A DNA stretch of 59,061 nucleotides from UBA11574 sp964591175. GTDB lineage: Bacteria; Desulfobacterota; Desulfobacteria; Desulfobacterales; UBA11574. Below, piece by piece: positions 1 to 8,561 of the stretch; position 1 is the first letter of the stretch; every line of letters starts with the position of its first letter. Made by a program: the position numbers and the translations under genes. The notes beneath the pieces were generated by a model. It saw nothing but the letters and a program-made list of their open reading frames with translations, had not been told where the DNA came from and searched no databases. The stretch is taken from positions 1-59,061 of the forward strand of contig CAZQAF010000014.1 in NCBI GenBank assembly GCA_964591175.1, written 5' to 3'.

Positions 1-83
1 AGGAATACATGGAGTATTTTGAGGATTAAAATTTGAGCCAGACGCAGAAATTGGGCAAAAAGGGGCGTTTTGCAAAGGTCTCA
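1..83 (+). repeat. Partial copy of a ~144-bp terminal-inverted-repeat element
   Basis: Bases 1-83 match 58944-59026 at 78 of 83 positions in the same orientation. The copy ends in caaaggtctca (73-83), the exact reverse complement of the left end of the complete copy (tgagacctttg, 58883-58893). The left part of this copy lies outside the window. It is non-coding and small, so a MITE-like or REP-like repeat is the likeliest reading. Confidence 0.8.
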
Positions 84-232
84 AAATCATGGTCTTTTAT
101 ATGGACTATTATGTTTCTATCATTAACCATTTGATAATTACTCTCATTAATTTTTTGCACCTAGGATGAACGTTTTTTCATCCACGCTGCAACCGAACCC
201 AATAAATGTTCGAAGTCAAGGAGTTGAGATAA

Positions 233-2602
233 ATGACACAAAACACTTCAGAAGAAAAAGAAAGAGATTTAAACCGTGCAGACATGGCCGTAATTCGTGA
301 GGACATTCTCCAAAGTTTCCCAAGGCTTTTCGGGACCAAAACCGTAAACGGCCGGAAAGTCAATGTGGAAAAGGAGATTGCCGTGTTCGCCCAGGAGCTG
401 CATCCCAAAATCGCCGAAGCCCTTACCGCGCGCCGTAAGCTGTTGAATTCTCGTGCGCCGGTGCGGGAGAAATATGCCTGGCCGAAGTGGGACGACATGT
501 TTGAGGACCCCGTAACAGAGAAATCCTGGACGTATCGCGAGATCATCCAGGGTTTGATTGACAACTTTCTCGGCCGGGACAGCGAGCAGTGTTGGCGGCT
601 TAACGACGAAGTGGCCATCCCGGAAGATGCCCATCCGTTGAAAAATCCCGGCCTGGAACTCACCGGGCCGTGGCATCCGCTGGACATGGCCTTCAATGCG
701 TTGAATAGCCCCGCGCCCATGAATATGCCGGACTTTGAAGATGCCTCGCCGTCCCATTTCCGGCATTACGGCTCGCCCGAAAATCAGCCCATAAAGATTT
801 TCGCGGCCCTGGAGAACGCAAAGGAAATCTTCGAAGGTGCCTGGGACGACCGCGCCTATGAGGTAAAAAAGAAAGGCAAAACGCGGCAGTACAGGATCAA
901 AGAATCTTCGGCCGAGTGGCCGGTTCGGTTTGCCCGGCCGCCAAGCATCCATGTGCAGTATGAATACATAACGGTCCAGGGACAACCCGTGCATGGCATA
1001 ATTCCCATCACCCTCATCTGGGCGCTCAACAACTACGACGCCCTCACACAGGCAGGTACCGGCCTATACTACTACATCCCAAAGATGCAGACCCCCCAGG
1101 AAGCGCTCATTGTGGAAAAACTCCTGGTACGGTTGGAAAGCTTAATTGGCCTTACGCCCGGCACCATCAAGATCAAAATGCTTTATGAGGAAGGAAACGG
1201 GGGCCGCTTTTTGCCCGTGATCGCCTGGGTTTTTCGACGCAGGCTTCTTGGAACCAACGTCGGCCGGTGGGATTATCTGGCCAGCCTCATCGAGATGTGG
1301 AAGGACGATCCCCAGGGCGTCTTTCCGGATCCGCAGTCCATCGGCATGGCCGCACCGAACATGATCGCCTATCAGCGGTATAACGCGCTCATGATACTCA
1401 TGGCCGGCATGAAGAACGGCGAGTTCAGCCACGGTGGACCCATCGGCGGGATGGCGGCGGTAATGATTTACCAATCCGCCGATCCCTACGGCAGATCGCA
1501 GTATAACCCGCTGGCCCTGCGTGCGATGGCCGTCGACAAGATACGAGAGCGTCTGCTGGGTCTCATCTTTGTGTCCGAGGAGCTGCCCGCGGGTCGGCAG
1601 CCCACACTGGAAGAGATCCTTGGCGGAGCGGTGAAGGGACGGCTTTACGATGCCTACCGGCAAAGTTGGGTGGCCAGCCCCGAACCGTCCTACGTCGCGG
1701 CCGGCAATACACCTTTGCAGGTGCCCTTGACAGAGCTCCAGGCGATTCTCGATGCACCGGTAGAAGAAGTAGCCGTAAAAGACAAACCCGTGCCCACGGT
1801 CGCCAGTGGTCTCGTGGAAGCGGAGCAGCAGCTGTTGCAAACGTGCGGCTTGCTGAACTCCCAAGGCAAGATCACGCCCCAGGTCGTCACCGAAGACATG
1901 TTCAGCACGCCGGAAAAGCTCTTTTCGCAAGAGCTCTGGGACAGCATCTACGGTGTGCCCCAAGGTGAGATCACCATCGAGCGCATCCAGCACGCCTTCT
2001 ATATGGCAGCGAACTACGGCTTCCAGATTTTAAACGGCAACTTCGCAGCCGCCATCGACGACTACGAGCTTTCGCTGCGTTTCATGAATGACCTCGCGAC
2101 CTACCGGATCGATGTGTCCTGGCTGTGGGCCGTCCTGAATCATCAGGCCGTCATCACCAAAGACGGCTACCTGAAACGGCCCGCGCTCACCGAGGACGGG
2201 CTCACGCCGGCTGAGGACGCCTTCGAGGTCAAAGCCGGAACACGTTTCACCAAGGAGGTGTTTCAGAAGCTGTGGAACTATCACAACGAATGGACATCGG
2301 CGTTCTTCGCGGAGTTGGAGCGTCTCGGTAATCCCGGACGCTTTGATCAGGCCAAAGCGCCTGTCATTATGGAGATCCTGAAGCGTCAGTTGCTGTCGCC
2401 CCGTTATATTCAGCACAGCGCCCGCGTGCTCTTTATGTTGGCCCCGGCGAACGATCAGGAGCGCGGGCAGCTTCTCGATGCGATTTTCACCCTCTCCCGC
2501 GAAGAAGTCGTCCAGCGCGTTCAGGAAGGCACGCTGAAAAAGTCCGCGCTGGATGCTCACGATTATGTCTATGACATTTTCCCGGTGGTTGAAGGAGAAT
2601 AG
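233..2602 (+). CDS. Divergent, enlarged malate synthase (AceB family)
   Basis: Malate synthase condenses glyoxylate with acetyl-CoA to give malate. Residues 240-300 resemble the family block ending in GLYYYIPKM. Residues 312-348 hold KMLYEE and NVGRWDY, the counterpart of the LNCGRWDY signature, followed by GGMAA near 405-409. A later NDLATYRI segment matches the region carrying the catalytic Asp (EDAATAEI type). At 789 residues it is far longer than the usual ~530; extra sequence lies at the N-terminus, around residues 500-560 and at the C-terminus. The start follows AAGGAG at a good distance. No isocitrate lyase is in view, so a glyoxylate shunt cannot be claimed. The gene stands alone, bounded by a dispersed repeat upstream and a tRNA remnant downstream. 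Family assignment is firm; exact activity is less so. Confidence 0.8.
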   Translation: MTQNTSEEKERDLNRADMAVIREDILQSFPRLFGTKTVNGRKVNVEKEIAVFAQELHPKIAEALTARRKLLNSRAPVREKYAWPKWDDMFEDPVTEKSWTYREIIQGLIDNFLGRDSEQCWRLNDEVAIPEDAHPLKNPGLELTGPWHPLDMAFNALNSPAPMNMPDFEDASPSHFRHYGSPENQPIKIFAALENAKEIFEGAWDDRAYEVKKKGKTRQYRIKESSAEWPVRFARPPSIHVQYEYITVQGQPVHGIIPITLIWALNNYDALTQAGTGLYYYIPKMQTPQEALIVEKLLVRLESLIGLTPGTIKIKMLYEEGNGGRFLPVIAWVFRRRLLGTNVGRWDYLASLIEMWKDDPQGVFPDPQSIGMAAPNMIAYQRYNALMILMAGMKNGEFSHGGPIGGMAAVMIYQSADPYGRSQYNPLALRAMAVDKIRERLLGLIFVSEELPAGRQPTLEEILGGAVKGRLYDAYRQSWVASPEPSYVAAGNTPLQVPLTELQAILDAPVEEVAVKDKPVPTVASGLVEAEQQLLQTCGLLNSQGKITPQVVTEDMFSTPEKLFSQELWDSIYGVPQGEITIERIQHAFYMAANYGFQILNGNFAAAIDDYELSLRFMNDLATYRIDVSWLWAVLNHQAVITKDGYLKRPALTEDGLTPAEDAFEVKAGTRFTKEVFQKLWNYHNEWTSAFFAELERLGNPGRFDQAKAPVIMEILKRQLLSPRYIQHSARVLFMLAPANDQERGQLLDAIFTLSREEVVQRVQEGTLKKSALDAHDYVYDIFPVVEGE

Positions 2603-2664
2603 CGATGGACATTCGGATCTTATGTTTTTCCGGTGTCGGATCGAGTCAATCTTATTATTGACAA

Positions 2665-2704
2665 TTAAAAAGGGCTTTCAGCTTTTGATGGCTGTAAGCC
2701 CTTT
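2665..2704 (-). terminator. Rho-independent-type terminator beside the tRNA-Val remnant
   Basis: aaagggctt (2669-2677) pairs with aagcccttt (2696-2704), with an inner cagc/gctg stem. On the minus strand the hairpin is followed by TTTTTAATT. It lies just past the 3' end of the tRNA-Val remnant and was probably the original terminator of the tRNA gene before an element was inserted. Confidence 0.7.
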
Positions 2705-2711
2705 CTTGTCA

Positions 2712-2756
2712 TGGTCGGCACGATTGGATTTGAACCAACGACCTCTACCGTGTCAA
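2712..2756 (-). repeat. 3'-half remnant of tRNA-Val (candidate att site)
   Basis: These 45 bases match 7980-8024, the 3' half of the intact tRNA-Val gene from the anticodon loop to the encoded CCA, with one mismatch (2716 versus 7984). The 5' half of a tRNA is absent. A duplicated tRNA 3' half facing an intact copy is the classic footprint left by a tyrosine recombinase. Confidence 0.85.
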
Positions 2757-3404
2757 TCTGCTCAAGCGGTTTTTACGGCTTTTTCTCCTGTTATCTAATC
2801 TTGTTTTTGTCTTTATATTATCAATGTGTTATTAGGTTGTTGATTATTTCTGTTTTATCGTTTTTTACTCTGTATTTTGGTATTATGGTCGCAAAATGGT
2901 AGCAAGCAAATAACAGTCAACCCTTCGATATTCTTAGTTTCCGGGGATGGGGTGAGCTCCCCGAGAGGCGGTTTTCCTTGACTGCTTTCCCCGGATACCT
3001 CAATCAGGACGCTACAGGAGGCGTATTTGATGACAGGAGAAATGCAATATATAATATTATTTTTTTGCTTGAAAATTTAGGCAGTAATAGAAGATATGGT
3101 ATCCACACCTGCAATTACTGAAAGGTGAGGTTTTTGATCGAAATCCGACTTGGAATACCTTGCCAAAATACCAACCTGATGCCAATTCTTTTTTATGCAT
3201 ATATCATCAAAACGAAAAGAGCAACCCCCCCCAAAATAGATTTGCCCTTATTGAAAAAAGATATCCCAAATATTTCAGATCTATAATACTTATGGAATCA
3301 TAACGTCTATACTAAAAAATGAGCATTAAAAATAGAAAAGTGGTACACCAGTGCATGATTTAGCCGACACCTGTAAACAATAATTCATGGTTTTATGGAG
3401 TAGA
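2757..3404. other. AT-rich non-coding stretch inside the island
   Basis: No convincing gene. Short open frames here lack ribosome binding sites and recognisable domains. Apart from the 14-bp repeat at 2891-2904 I see no clear structure. Confidence 0.5.
2891..2904 (-). repeat. 14-bp direct repeat, left copy (possible integrase arm site)
   Basis: On the minus strand this reads TGCTACCATTTTGC and is identical to 7918-7931. The two copies lie inside opposite ends of the putative element, 135 bp and 49 bp from the 45-bp repeats. That arrangement fits arm-type integrase sites, but this is inference. Confidence 0.4.
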
Positions 3405-3698
3405 CTAAGGCAACTTTGCAATCATTTCTCCAAGCTCTTCCTTAGTAAACGCCTTGAGCGTCTTCGTTCTGGTGTTCCCTTGAGCACCTAACCCCAGGAG
3501 ATAGGTCATATAAACCTCATCATTTGGAGCTTCGCCAATGGAAATATAGTCATATTCACCCATTGTCGCATAGAAACCTATCAACTTACCTCCAATCGAT
3601 TTAGCAGTTTTAATGCCTTCTTCGATACGTTCAGGTGCGTCTTTAATGCTCTTTATTCCCTGTTCTGTCAAATTGAACAGTGTAATATAGATAGGCAT
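3405..3698 (-). CDS. GYD-domain protein
   Basis: A 97-residue protein with the features of the small GYD family: an N-terminal MPIYITLFNLTEQG strand, a KSIGGKLIGFYATMGEYDY core and a C-terminal AFTKEEL segment. The GEYDY stretch corresponds to the family's namesake motif. The chosen start has an excellent AGGAGGTGAG upstream; a longer open frame reaching 3785 has no such support. The molecular function of GYD proteins is not established to my knowledge. It stands alone inside the AT-rich island. Confidence 0.75.
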   Translation of the reverse strand: MPIYITLFNLTEQGIKSIKDAPERIEEGIKTAKSIGGKLIGFYATMGEYDYISIGEAPNDEVYMTYLLGLGAQGNTRTKTLKAFTKEELGEMIAKLP

Positions 3699-4170
3699 GA
3701 ACCCCTCACCTCCTTTTTTAGAAAATGACCGGTGCACCACTATTTGTTTACAATACTTACAGGCCAAATTAATTTGTAATGCCAAGGCTACTTTTGAGGA
3801 GATTTTCCTTAGAGAAAATTCCTGAATGTAGACGAAATAATTGGAGCGGCAAATCGTTAGATAATGAGAAACTAATTGATAATGAGGTCAGTAGAATAAG
3901 AAGTGTTGCACAATAGAAATCGAATACAGAGAGAGGTTAGGTTTCGGGAGAGGTCTATTTCAAAACACTATTTTAAAATGTTGATTTTGTCAATAAAATA
4001 AAAATTTTAAATGGTTATATCTCTTTGTGGTGTTAAGTGATGAGATAAATCGAATTAAATAGGAAAGTTGATAGATTCATTAAACTGAATTTTACTAAAT
4101 CAAACTTGTGATTACTTGCCAAGACCGCAGGTCCAAGCATCTTAATTTTTAGTACATATATCGCATTTTT
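3699..4170. other. AT-rich intergenic region
   Basis: No gene, RNA or clear repeat recognised. The end next to the GYD gene contains its ribosome binding site. Confidence 0.4.
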
Positions 4171-4533
4171 TCAGATATCTACGTTTAATATTTCTTCTAA
4201 ATCTGCTTTGCTGATAGGTTTTTGATAAATCCCATCAAAGCCTGCATCCTTTAATTCATTCATGTCAAAATTATAAAGGCAACCGGATAATGCATATATC
4301 TTTAAATCAGAATTCAAGCTTTTCACCCTACGGCAAAAATTTATGCCATTTAACCAGGGCATTCTCAGATCTGTAATAATAAATGAAAAATGTTCTTCAA
4401 ATCTCAAGATATATTCGGCTTCTTCTGCACTGTCAGCCGTAACAACCATATGCCCAAGTTTTCCCAACAATTTTCTTATTAATTTCAGATAGGTTAAATC
4501 ATCATCAACAACAAGGATTTTTTTAGTGCTCAT
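4171..4533 (-). CDS. Single-domain response regulator (receiver only)
   Basis: A 120-residue CheY-like receiver. It has the acidic cluster D10-D12, phosphoacceptor D55 in ITDLRMP, a switch residue S83 (ALSG) and the conserved K105 (YQKP). No output domain follows. It should take phosphate from a histidine kinase, but no kinase is encoded in the window. It lies between the GYD gene and the HD gene in the island, all on the same strand but with long gaps, so co-transcription is doubtful. Confidence 0.9.
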   Translation of the reverse strand: MSTKKILVVDDDLTYLKLIRKLLGKLGHMVVTADSAEEAEYILRFEEHFSFIITDLRMPWLNGINFCRRVKSLNSDLKIYALSGCLYNFDMNELKDAGFDGIYQKPISKADLEEILNVDI

Positions 4534-4882
4534 ATCAACAATTTACAAATGGATTTCAATGAATGCATACAAACTCTGAGGAGTTTCTCCATCAGAATAA
4601 TCTCCTGGATAGAGTTTAAAAAGTTGCATTGAAAAAAAGAATGTAAGCAACAATCAGAGAAAGGGCTCTGCAGATTCTGTAATGTTAAATAATGGGAATT
4701 GAATCAAGACATAATACAAAATTCAGAAAATAAAATGCCCTAACTCGATAAATTATAAAATTAGCTTTTTTCAACGAAAATATTTTTGATATCGATAAGT
4801 TATGGTACTCTTATTTCTTACAAAATTGCAAAAAAAATCGTCCACTGATAGCTTTTTTAAATTGCAGACATCGCAGGTTAAG
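4534..4882. other. AT-rich intergenic region
   Basis: About 350 bases without a supported gene or structure. It contains the upstream region of the receiver gene and the downstream region of the HD gene. Confidence 0.4.
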
Positions 4883-5566
4883 TTATAGCTGCTGTTGTTG
4901 AAAAAGTACTACAGGATTATATTTAGCCTCGCATCTTTTTTCAATATTTTCCAATTTTTTTATGAGACTCTTGATATTTTTTTGCTTACCTTTCTTTCGC
5001 AGCTTTTTCTGAGATTCAGTATAATATTGGTGTTTTTTTATAATTTCAAGGGTACCTTTGTACCATTTCACTTCATCACTGACGTCTATTCCTATTGCAC
5101 ACCATTCTTCTCTTAATCTCGCGTCTAGTTTGAAAAAATCTTCTCTGCCGAAGTGGTCAAGATCAGCATCACAAAGGATCTTTTCAACATGGGATTCCGG
5201 TTCACTCTCAAGATCGGTTGATAGTATCATATTTTGAACCCTTACAACTTCGTTTGGCTTATAACCGATCAATTTAAGTATTCTGCCTGCCATTCGTGCC
5301 GCAATCGGCTCATTTTTTTCATATTCTCTAATGTAACCCGTGTCATGAAAATAGGCCGCGGTGATTAACAATTCTCTATCATGTTCGGAGATATTCTCAG
5401 AAATCGCAATTCTGTTGGCAGAAGCAACGACTCCTTTGGTAGGATGAAGTGTATGGTCGGCAATATGATATTTAAGACCTTCTGGCAACTCATCTCTTAA
5501 TAACCCTCTTATATAGCGGTCCACGATTTTAAGCCGAGGTGTATGAGGCGTGTATATTAGTTTCAT
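4883..5566 (-). CDS. HD-domain metal-dependent phosphohydrolase
   Basis: A 227-residue protein with HD-superfamily metal ligands: H38 near the N-terminus (HIADHTL), H74-D75 (YFHDTGY) and a later Asp in CDADLDHFG around 133-137. The C-terminal ~60 residues are very lysine-rich and probably helical, ending in a run of glutamines. HD proteins hydrolyse nucleotides or other phosphoesters; the substrate cannot be read from sequence. It is transcribed divergently from the sigma54-activator gene across a ~700-base gap. Confidence 0.8.
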   Translation of the reverse strand: MKLIYTPHTPRLKIVDRYIRGLLRDELPEGLKYHIADHTLHPTKGVVASANRIAISENISEHDRELLITAAYFHDTGYIREYEKNEPIAARMAGRILKLIGYKPNEVVRVQNMILSTDLESEPESHVEKILCDADLDHFGREDFFKLDARLREEWCAIGIDVSDEVKWYKGTLEIIKKHQYYTESQKKLRKKGKQKNIKSLIKKLENIEKRCEAKYNPVVLFQQQQL

Positions 5567-6260
5567 GTCAAAATTGGCTAAAAATTTGTAAATATTGGAG
5601 ATGGCAATGAATCAAAACAGCCACGATTAGTATGTTCTCCATTATAATTCGCAATTTATTCCTTAAATCATATTTTTACCAAACGTGAATCAATTAAAAA
5701 TAAACGAATATCTTCAAAAAGGAATCATGTTTTATGTTGAGATCAATGGAATTAGAGCTGTAATTATAACTCCTCAATTAAGAGCAATGATTATGCCAGT
5801 AATATGAAATTTGTAATATTTATCTTTAACTATCTTATATTACATCAAATAAAATAAATGCTTAACCATGCCCATGTAACCAGTTTCTTTATGAAAACGA
5901 CTATTTTTAATTATATTGATGAAATATGACAAATTTGATTAAATATTGGCAGCTCTTAAGAAATTTTCTTTCAATAGAGTTCTCAAAGCAAATCAAAATA
6001 GACTATTTTTCTTGTAACTTGGTTAATTTTGTGATTTTTAGTAATATTATCTATATGTCAAGAGTCTATTGAAATAGTTTTTAAAGCTAAAGATATATTC
6101 GAGTACATGTTGATCTTTGTGAAACCCATATATCAAAGCGCCAGGGGCAATAATGTATTGGGCTCATGGTCTGTTTTCATTTTGAGCCGTTTCAAAACAA
6201 CTGCTGAGCATGAGAATGAGGCTTTGAAACGCTTCCAATAAAATAGGTTAGGGCTGAATT
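5567..6260. other. Long AT-rich divergent intergenic region
   Basis: Nearly 700 bases between the divergent HD and sigma54-activator genes. I looked for -24/-12 (GG-N10-GC) elements and found none that convinced me. No RNA gene or strong hairpin was seen. The length suggests lost genes or a regulatory region. Confidence 0.4.
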
Positions 6261-7817
6261 TTGGATTATTTAGATTTGGATTTTTATAAATTACTCTTCG
6301 AAGACCTCGACCCGGAAAATCTGAGAAAGCGTTTTTTAAGACTGCTTTTGAGAATTCAAAATGTTGAACGTGGTTCTATCTGGATCCAGCGGGACAACCG
6401 ATATTTATGTGTTGAATCTTTGGGAAGCCCGACAGATAAAGATATTATCAAAGGTGCCAGTATACCTGTGAAACAACCCAGTATTGTCGGCTGGGTGATG
6501 AAAAACGCTGAAATGACAGTTGCAGAAGCTGGAAAAGATCCACGTCATTACATTGAATTTGAAGAAGGCATGAAGTTAAAGAGTGCCCTGATTCTTGCTT
6601 TTCCTCTAATCTTGAAAAATGGCGAAGTTTACGGCGTTGTCCAACTTATCGATACCAGCACAGATGCAAATCGACTAAATGTTGATAAAAAATATCTTGG
6701 TCTTCTCAAAAGTATCATCGATATAGGTTCTACAGCTTTGAGCAACGCTATAAGCTATACCGAACAGGTTGAAAAAAATGTTGAACTCGAGCAGGTCCTT
6801 GCCGGGATGAGAGATGATCAACAAATCATCGGTCAAAGCCATCAATTTATCGATGCAATGAAAAAAGTCAGAGACTATGCCGCAACCGACTTTCCGGTTC
6901 TGATAACGGGAGAGAGCGGAACAGGCAAAGATCTTATCGCAACAGCTTTGCACAGTCTAAGTTCTCGGAGACATGAACCGTTTATTGTTCAAAACTGTAG
7001 TGCGATCCCGGATACACTGTTGGAAAGTGAGCTTTTCGGACATAAAAAAGGTGCATTCACCGACGCAATTGAGAATAAAATCGGTATATTGAAGGCCGCC
7101 GACGGCGGAACCGTCTTCCTTGATGAAATTGGAGACATGTCTTTACGCCTCCAGATGCGCTTGTTGAGAGTCATCCAGAACAGCGAAATTAAGCCCTTGG
7201 GGGAAACCAAAACCAGCAAAATCAACATAAGGATCATTTCAGCCACCAATAAGGACTTGATGAATGCGATTGCCCAAAAAGACTTCAGAGAAGATTTGTT
7301 CTTTCGCCTCAACGTTCTTCCACTCCACCTTCCTCCGCTTCGGGAACGAAAAAGAGATATACCATTATTACTAAATTTTTTCATCAAAAGAGAATCTCTA
7401 AGACTCGGTGTTCCCACCAAAAAAATTTCAAAAAAAACATTGGAACATCTTGAAAACCACTATTGGGATGGAAATATTCGAGAACTCGAGAATTTTGTCA
7501 AATACATCCTCAGCGCGGTTGACAGCAATATTGTGGGCATCAATGATATACCAGACCATTTCAAAAAAGAACGTCGCAAACACGTTACAACCAGAGAATC
7601 GCTTTCACGTAAAAAACCTGTTTTCTCCGCCAAAAGTGTTTATTCAGTCGATGAATCTGCATTCTCACGTTATTCATGGAAAGAGCTTGAAAGAGATTAT
7701 GTTCTTTATCTTCTGAATAAAAACAGATGGAATATCACCCGTGCCGCCGATGATGCCAAAATGAATCGGTCAACCTTTAATTCGAGAATGAAGAAACTCG
7801 GCATTTATAAACATTAA
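6261..7817 (+). CDS. GAF-domain sigma54-dependent transcriptional activator
   Basis: A 518-residue bacterial enhancer-binding protein. A GAF-like sensor occupies about residues 15-165, followed by a short helical linker and an AAA+ domain (about 188-420) with Walker A GESGTGKD (217-224), Walker B GTVFLDE (283-289) and the sigma54-contacting L1 loop as GAFTDA (264-269) in place of the canonical GAFTGA. A Fis-type helix-turn-helix closes the protein (ITRAADDAKMNRSTF). It should activate sigma54 promoters in response to a ligand or signal sensed by GAF. There is no receiver domain, so it is not a direct partner of the lone receiver upstream by domain logic. The likely start is TTG, since an in-frame TGA lies just upstream and the next ATG would delete half the GAF domain. 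Confidence 0.92.
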   Translation: MDYLDLDFYKLLFEDLDPENLRKRFLRLLLRIQNVERGSIWIQRDNRYLCVESLGSPTDKDIIKGASIPVKQPSIVGWVMKNAEMTVAEAGKDPRHYIEFEEGMKLKSALILAFPLILKNGEVYGVVQLIDTSTDANRLNVDKKYLGLLKSIIDIGSTALSNAISYTEQVEKNVELEQVLAGMRDDQQIIGQSHQFIDAMKKVRDYAATDFPVLITGESGTGKDLIATALHSLSSRRHEPFIVQNCSAIPDTLLESELFGHKKGAFTDAIENKIGILKAADGGTVFLDEIGDMSLRLQMRLLRVIQNSEIKPLGETKTSKINIRIISATNKDLMNAIAQKDFREDLFFRLNVLPLHLPPLRERKRDIPLLLNFFIKRESLRLGVPTKKISKKTLEHLENHYWDGNIRELENFVKYILSAVDSNIVGINDIPDHFKKERRKHVTTRESLSRKKPVFSAKSVYSVDESAFSRYSWKELERDYVLYLLNKNRWNITRAADDAKMNRSTFNSRMKKLGIYKH

Positions 7818-7917
7818 GACATTTTCCAACGCCCTGTGTGATTCTTCCTTGAACATCGGATTTACTTAATATTAAGTGATCGATATTTGGAAAATACCAT
7901 TTTTGAAACTTCTGGCA

Positions 7918-7931
7918 GCAAAATGGTAGCA
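7918..7931 (-). repeat. 14-bp direct repeat, right copy (possible integrase arm site)
   Basis: Identical to 2891-2904 and in the same orientation; it sits 49 bp from the tRNA-Val 3' end. See the left copy for the interpretation. Confidence 0.4.
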
Positions 7932-7934
7932 GAA

Positions 7935-7971
7935 AATAAAAAAGAGGTTTTGGCATGAACCGTAACCTCTT
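7935..7971 (-). terminator. Terminator of tRNA-Val
   Basis: On the minus strand AAGAGGTT (7971-7964) pairs with AACCTCTT (7949-7942) around a 14-base loop, and a T-rich tract follows. It lies just after the tRNA-Val 3' end. Under the integration model it was brought in by the element. Confidence 0.75.
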
Positions 7972-7979
7972 GATTTTAC

Positions 7980-8054
7980 TGGTAGGCACGATTGGATTTG
8001 AACCAACGACCTCTACCGTGTCAAGGTAGCGCTCTCCCCCTGAGCTACGTGCCT
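7980..8054 (-). tRNA. tRNA-Val(GAC)
   Basis: The sequence folds as a complete cloverleaf. The acceptor AGGCACG pairs with CGTGCCT, the D arm is GCTC/GAGC, the anticodon stem CTACC/GGTAG encloses TTGACAC (anticodon GAC), and the T arm GTTGG/CCAAT encloses TTCAAAT. Discriminator A and an encoded CCA (7980-7982) follow. Its 3' half is duplicated at 2712-2756. Confidence 0.96.
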
Positions 8055-8068
8055 GTATTGTCGGAAAT

Positions 8069-8097
8069 CTGTTAACACCACTTTTTGAGCCTGTCAA
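8069..8097 (-). promoter_or_regulatory. Candidate sigma70-type promoter of tRNA-Val
   Basis: Minus strand: TTGACA (8097-8092), a 17-base spacer and TAACAG (8074-8069). The -10 lies about 15 bases before the tRNA 5' end. The -35 is a perfect consensus; the -10 is weak. Confidence 0.5.
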
Positions 8098-8149
8098 GAA
8101 AAATGCCTGATAGAAGTTGCGGCAGACCGCCGCAAAAAAACTAGCTCGC

Positions 8150-8344
8150 TCATGAAAAACCTTTCGGGGCATTAGTGCTGCACCCCGTGTCGCCGGAACC
8201 CCCGATAAAGCAGGATGAACTCATGAGCCGCTTTGTCCGGACATGACCGCATTCGGGACAGCTTGTCTTTTCATCATCACCGCACAAAACCAGTATTTCA
8301 AAACAGTGACAGCACTTTTCGCATTGATATTCATAAATAGGCAT
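8150..8344 (-). CDS. FmdB-family zinc-ribbon protein
   Basis: A 64-residue protein beginning MPIYEYQCEKC, the hallmark of the FmdB/CxxC regulatory-protein family. One zinc ribbon is formed by CEKC (residues 8-11) and CPEC (about 29-32). The C-terminus is Ser/Gly-rich, as usual in the family. AGGAGG lies just upstream of the ATG. Family members are annotated as putative regulators of amidase or formamidase genes, but a direct function is not established. It is not obviously in an operon. Confidence 0.85.
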   Translation of the reverse strand: MPIYEYQCEKCCHCFEILVLCGDDEKTSCPECGHVRTKRLMSSSCFIGGSGDTGCSTNAPKGFS

Positions 8345-8561
8345 TTAGAACCTCCTGGTTGAAAGATTGTCCAAAAAATAATAATCGAATATCCATTCTG
8401 TCAAGTTTTATCGGAATGCAAACCTGAATCTTGGATGAAAATTAATGAGAAGCTCTATAGTTTAATGCAATTTTCCAACTCGTGCAAAATTTATGTTTAC
8501 TTTAAAAATATTGGACATCCTAATCTGCCTGTGCGAAATTATAAATGAAAGGAGGTGCGAT

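Larger units (their letters stand above)
2712..8024. mobile_element. Putative integrative element at tRNA-Val, no recombinase found
   Basis: The block lies between two 45-bp direct repeats of the tRNA-Val 3' half and is located 3' of the intact tRNA, as expected for site-specific integration. It is visibly more AT-rich than its flanks and has long non-coding gaps. Its four genes are all regulatory or signalling types (GYD protein, receiver domain, HD domain, sigma54 activator). A 14-bp direct repeat sits inside each end. No integrase, excisionase or transfer gene was found, so it is either a decayed element or one mobilised in trans. Confidence 0.65.

Noticed and set aside
1142..1993. 283-residue minus-strand open frame
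   Set aside because: Shadow of the malate synthase gene, no recognisable domain.
2711..2902. Short plus-strand open frame starting in the tRNA-Val remnant
   Set aside because: Begins inside tRNA-derived sequence; no ribosome site; hydrophobic AT-rich translation is expected by chance.
8114..8142. ttgcggc/gccgcaa hairpin after the FmdB gene as its terminator
   Set aside because: On the minus strand the T run comes before the hairpin, not after it, so it does not fit an intrinsic terminator for that gene.
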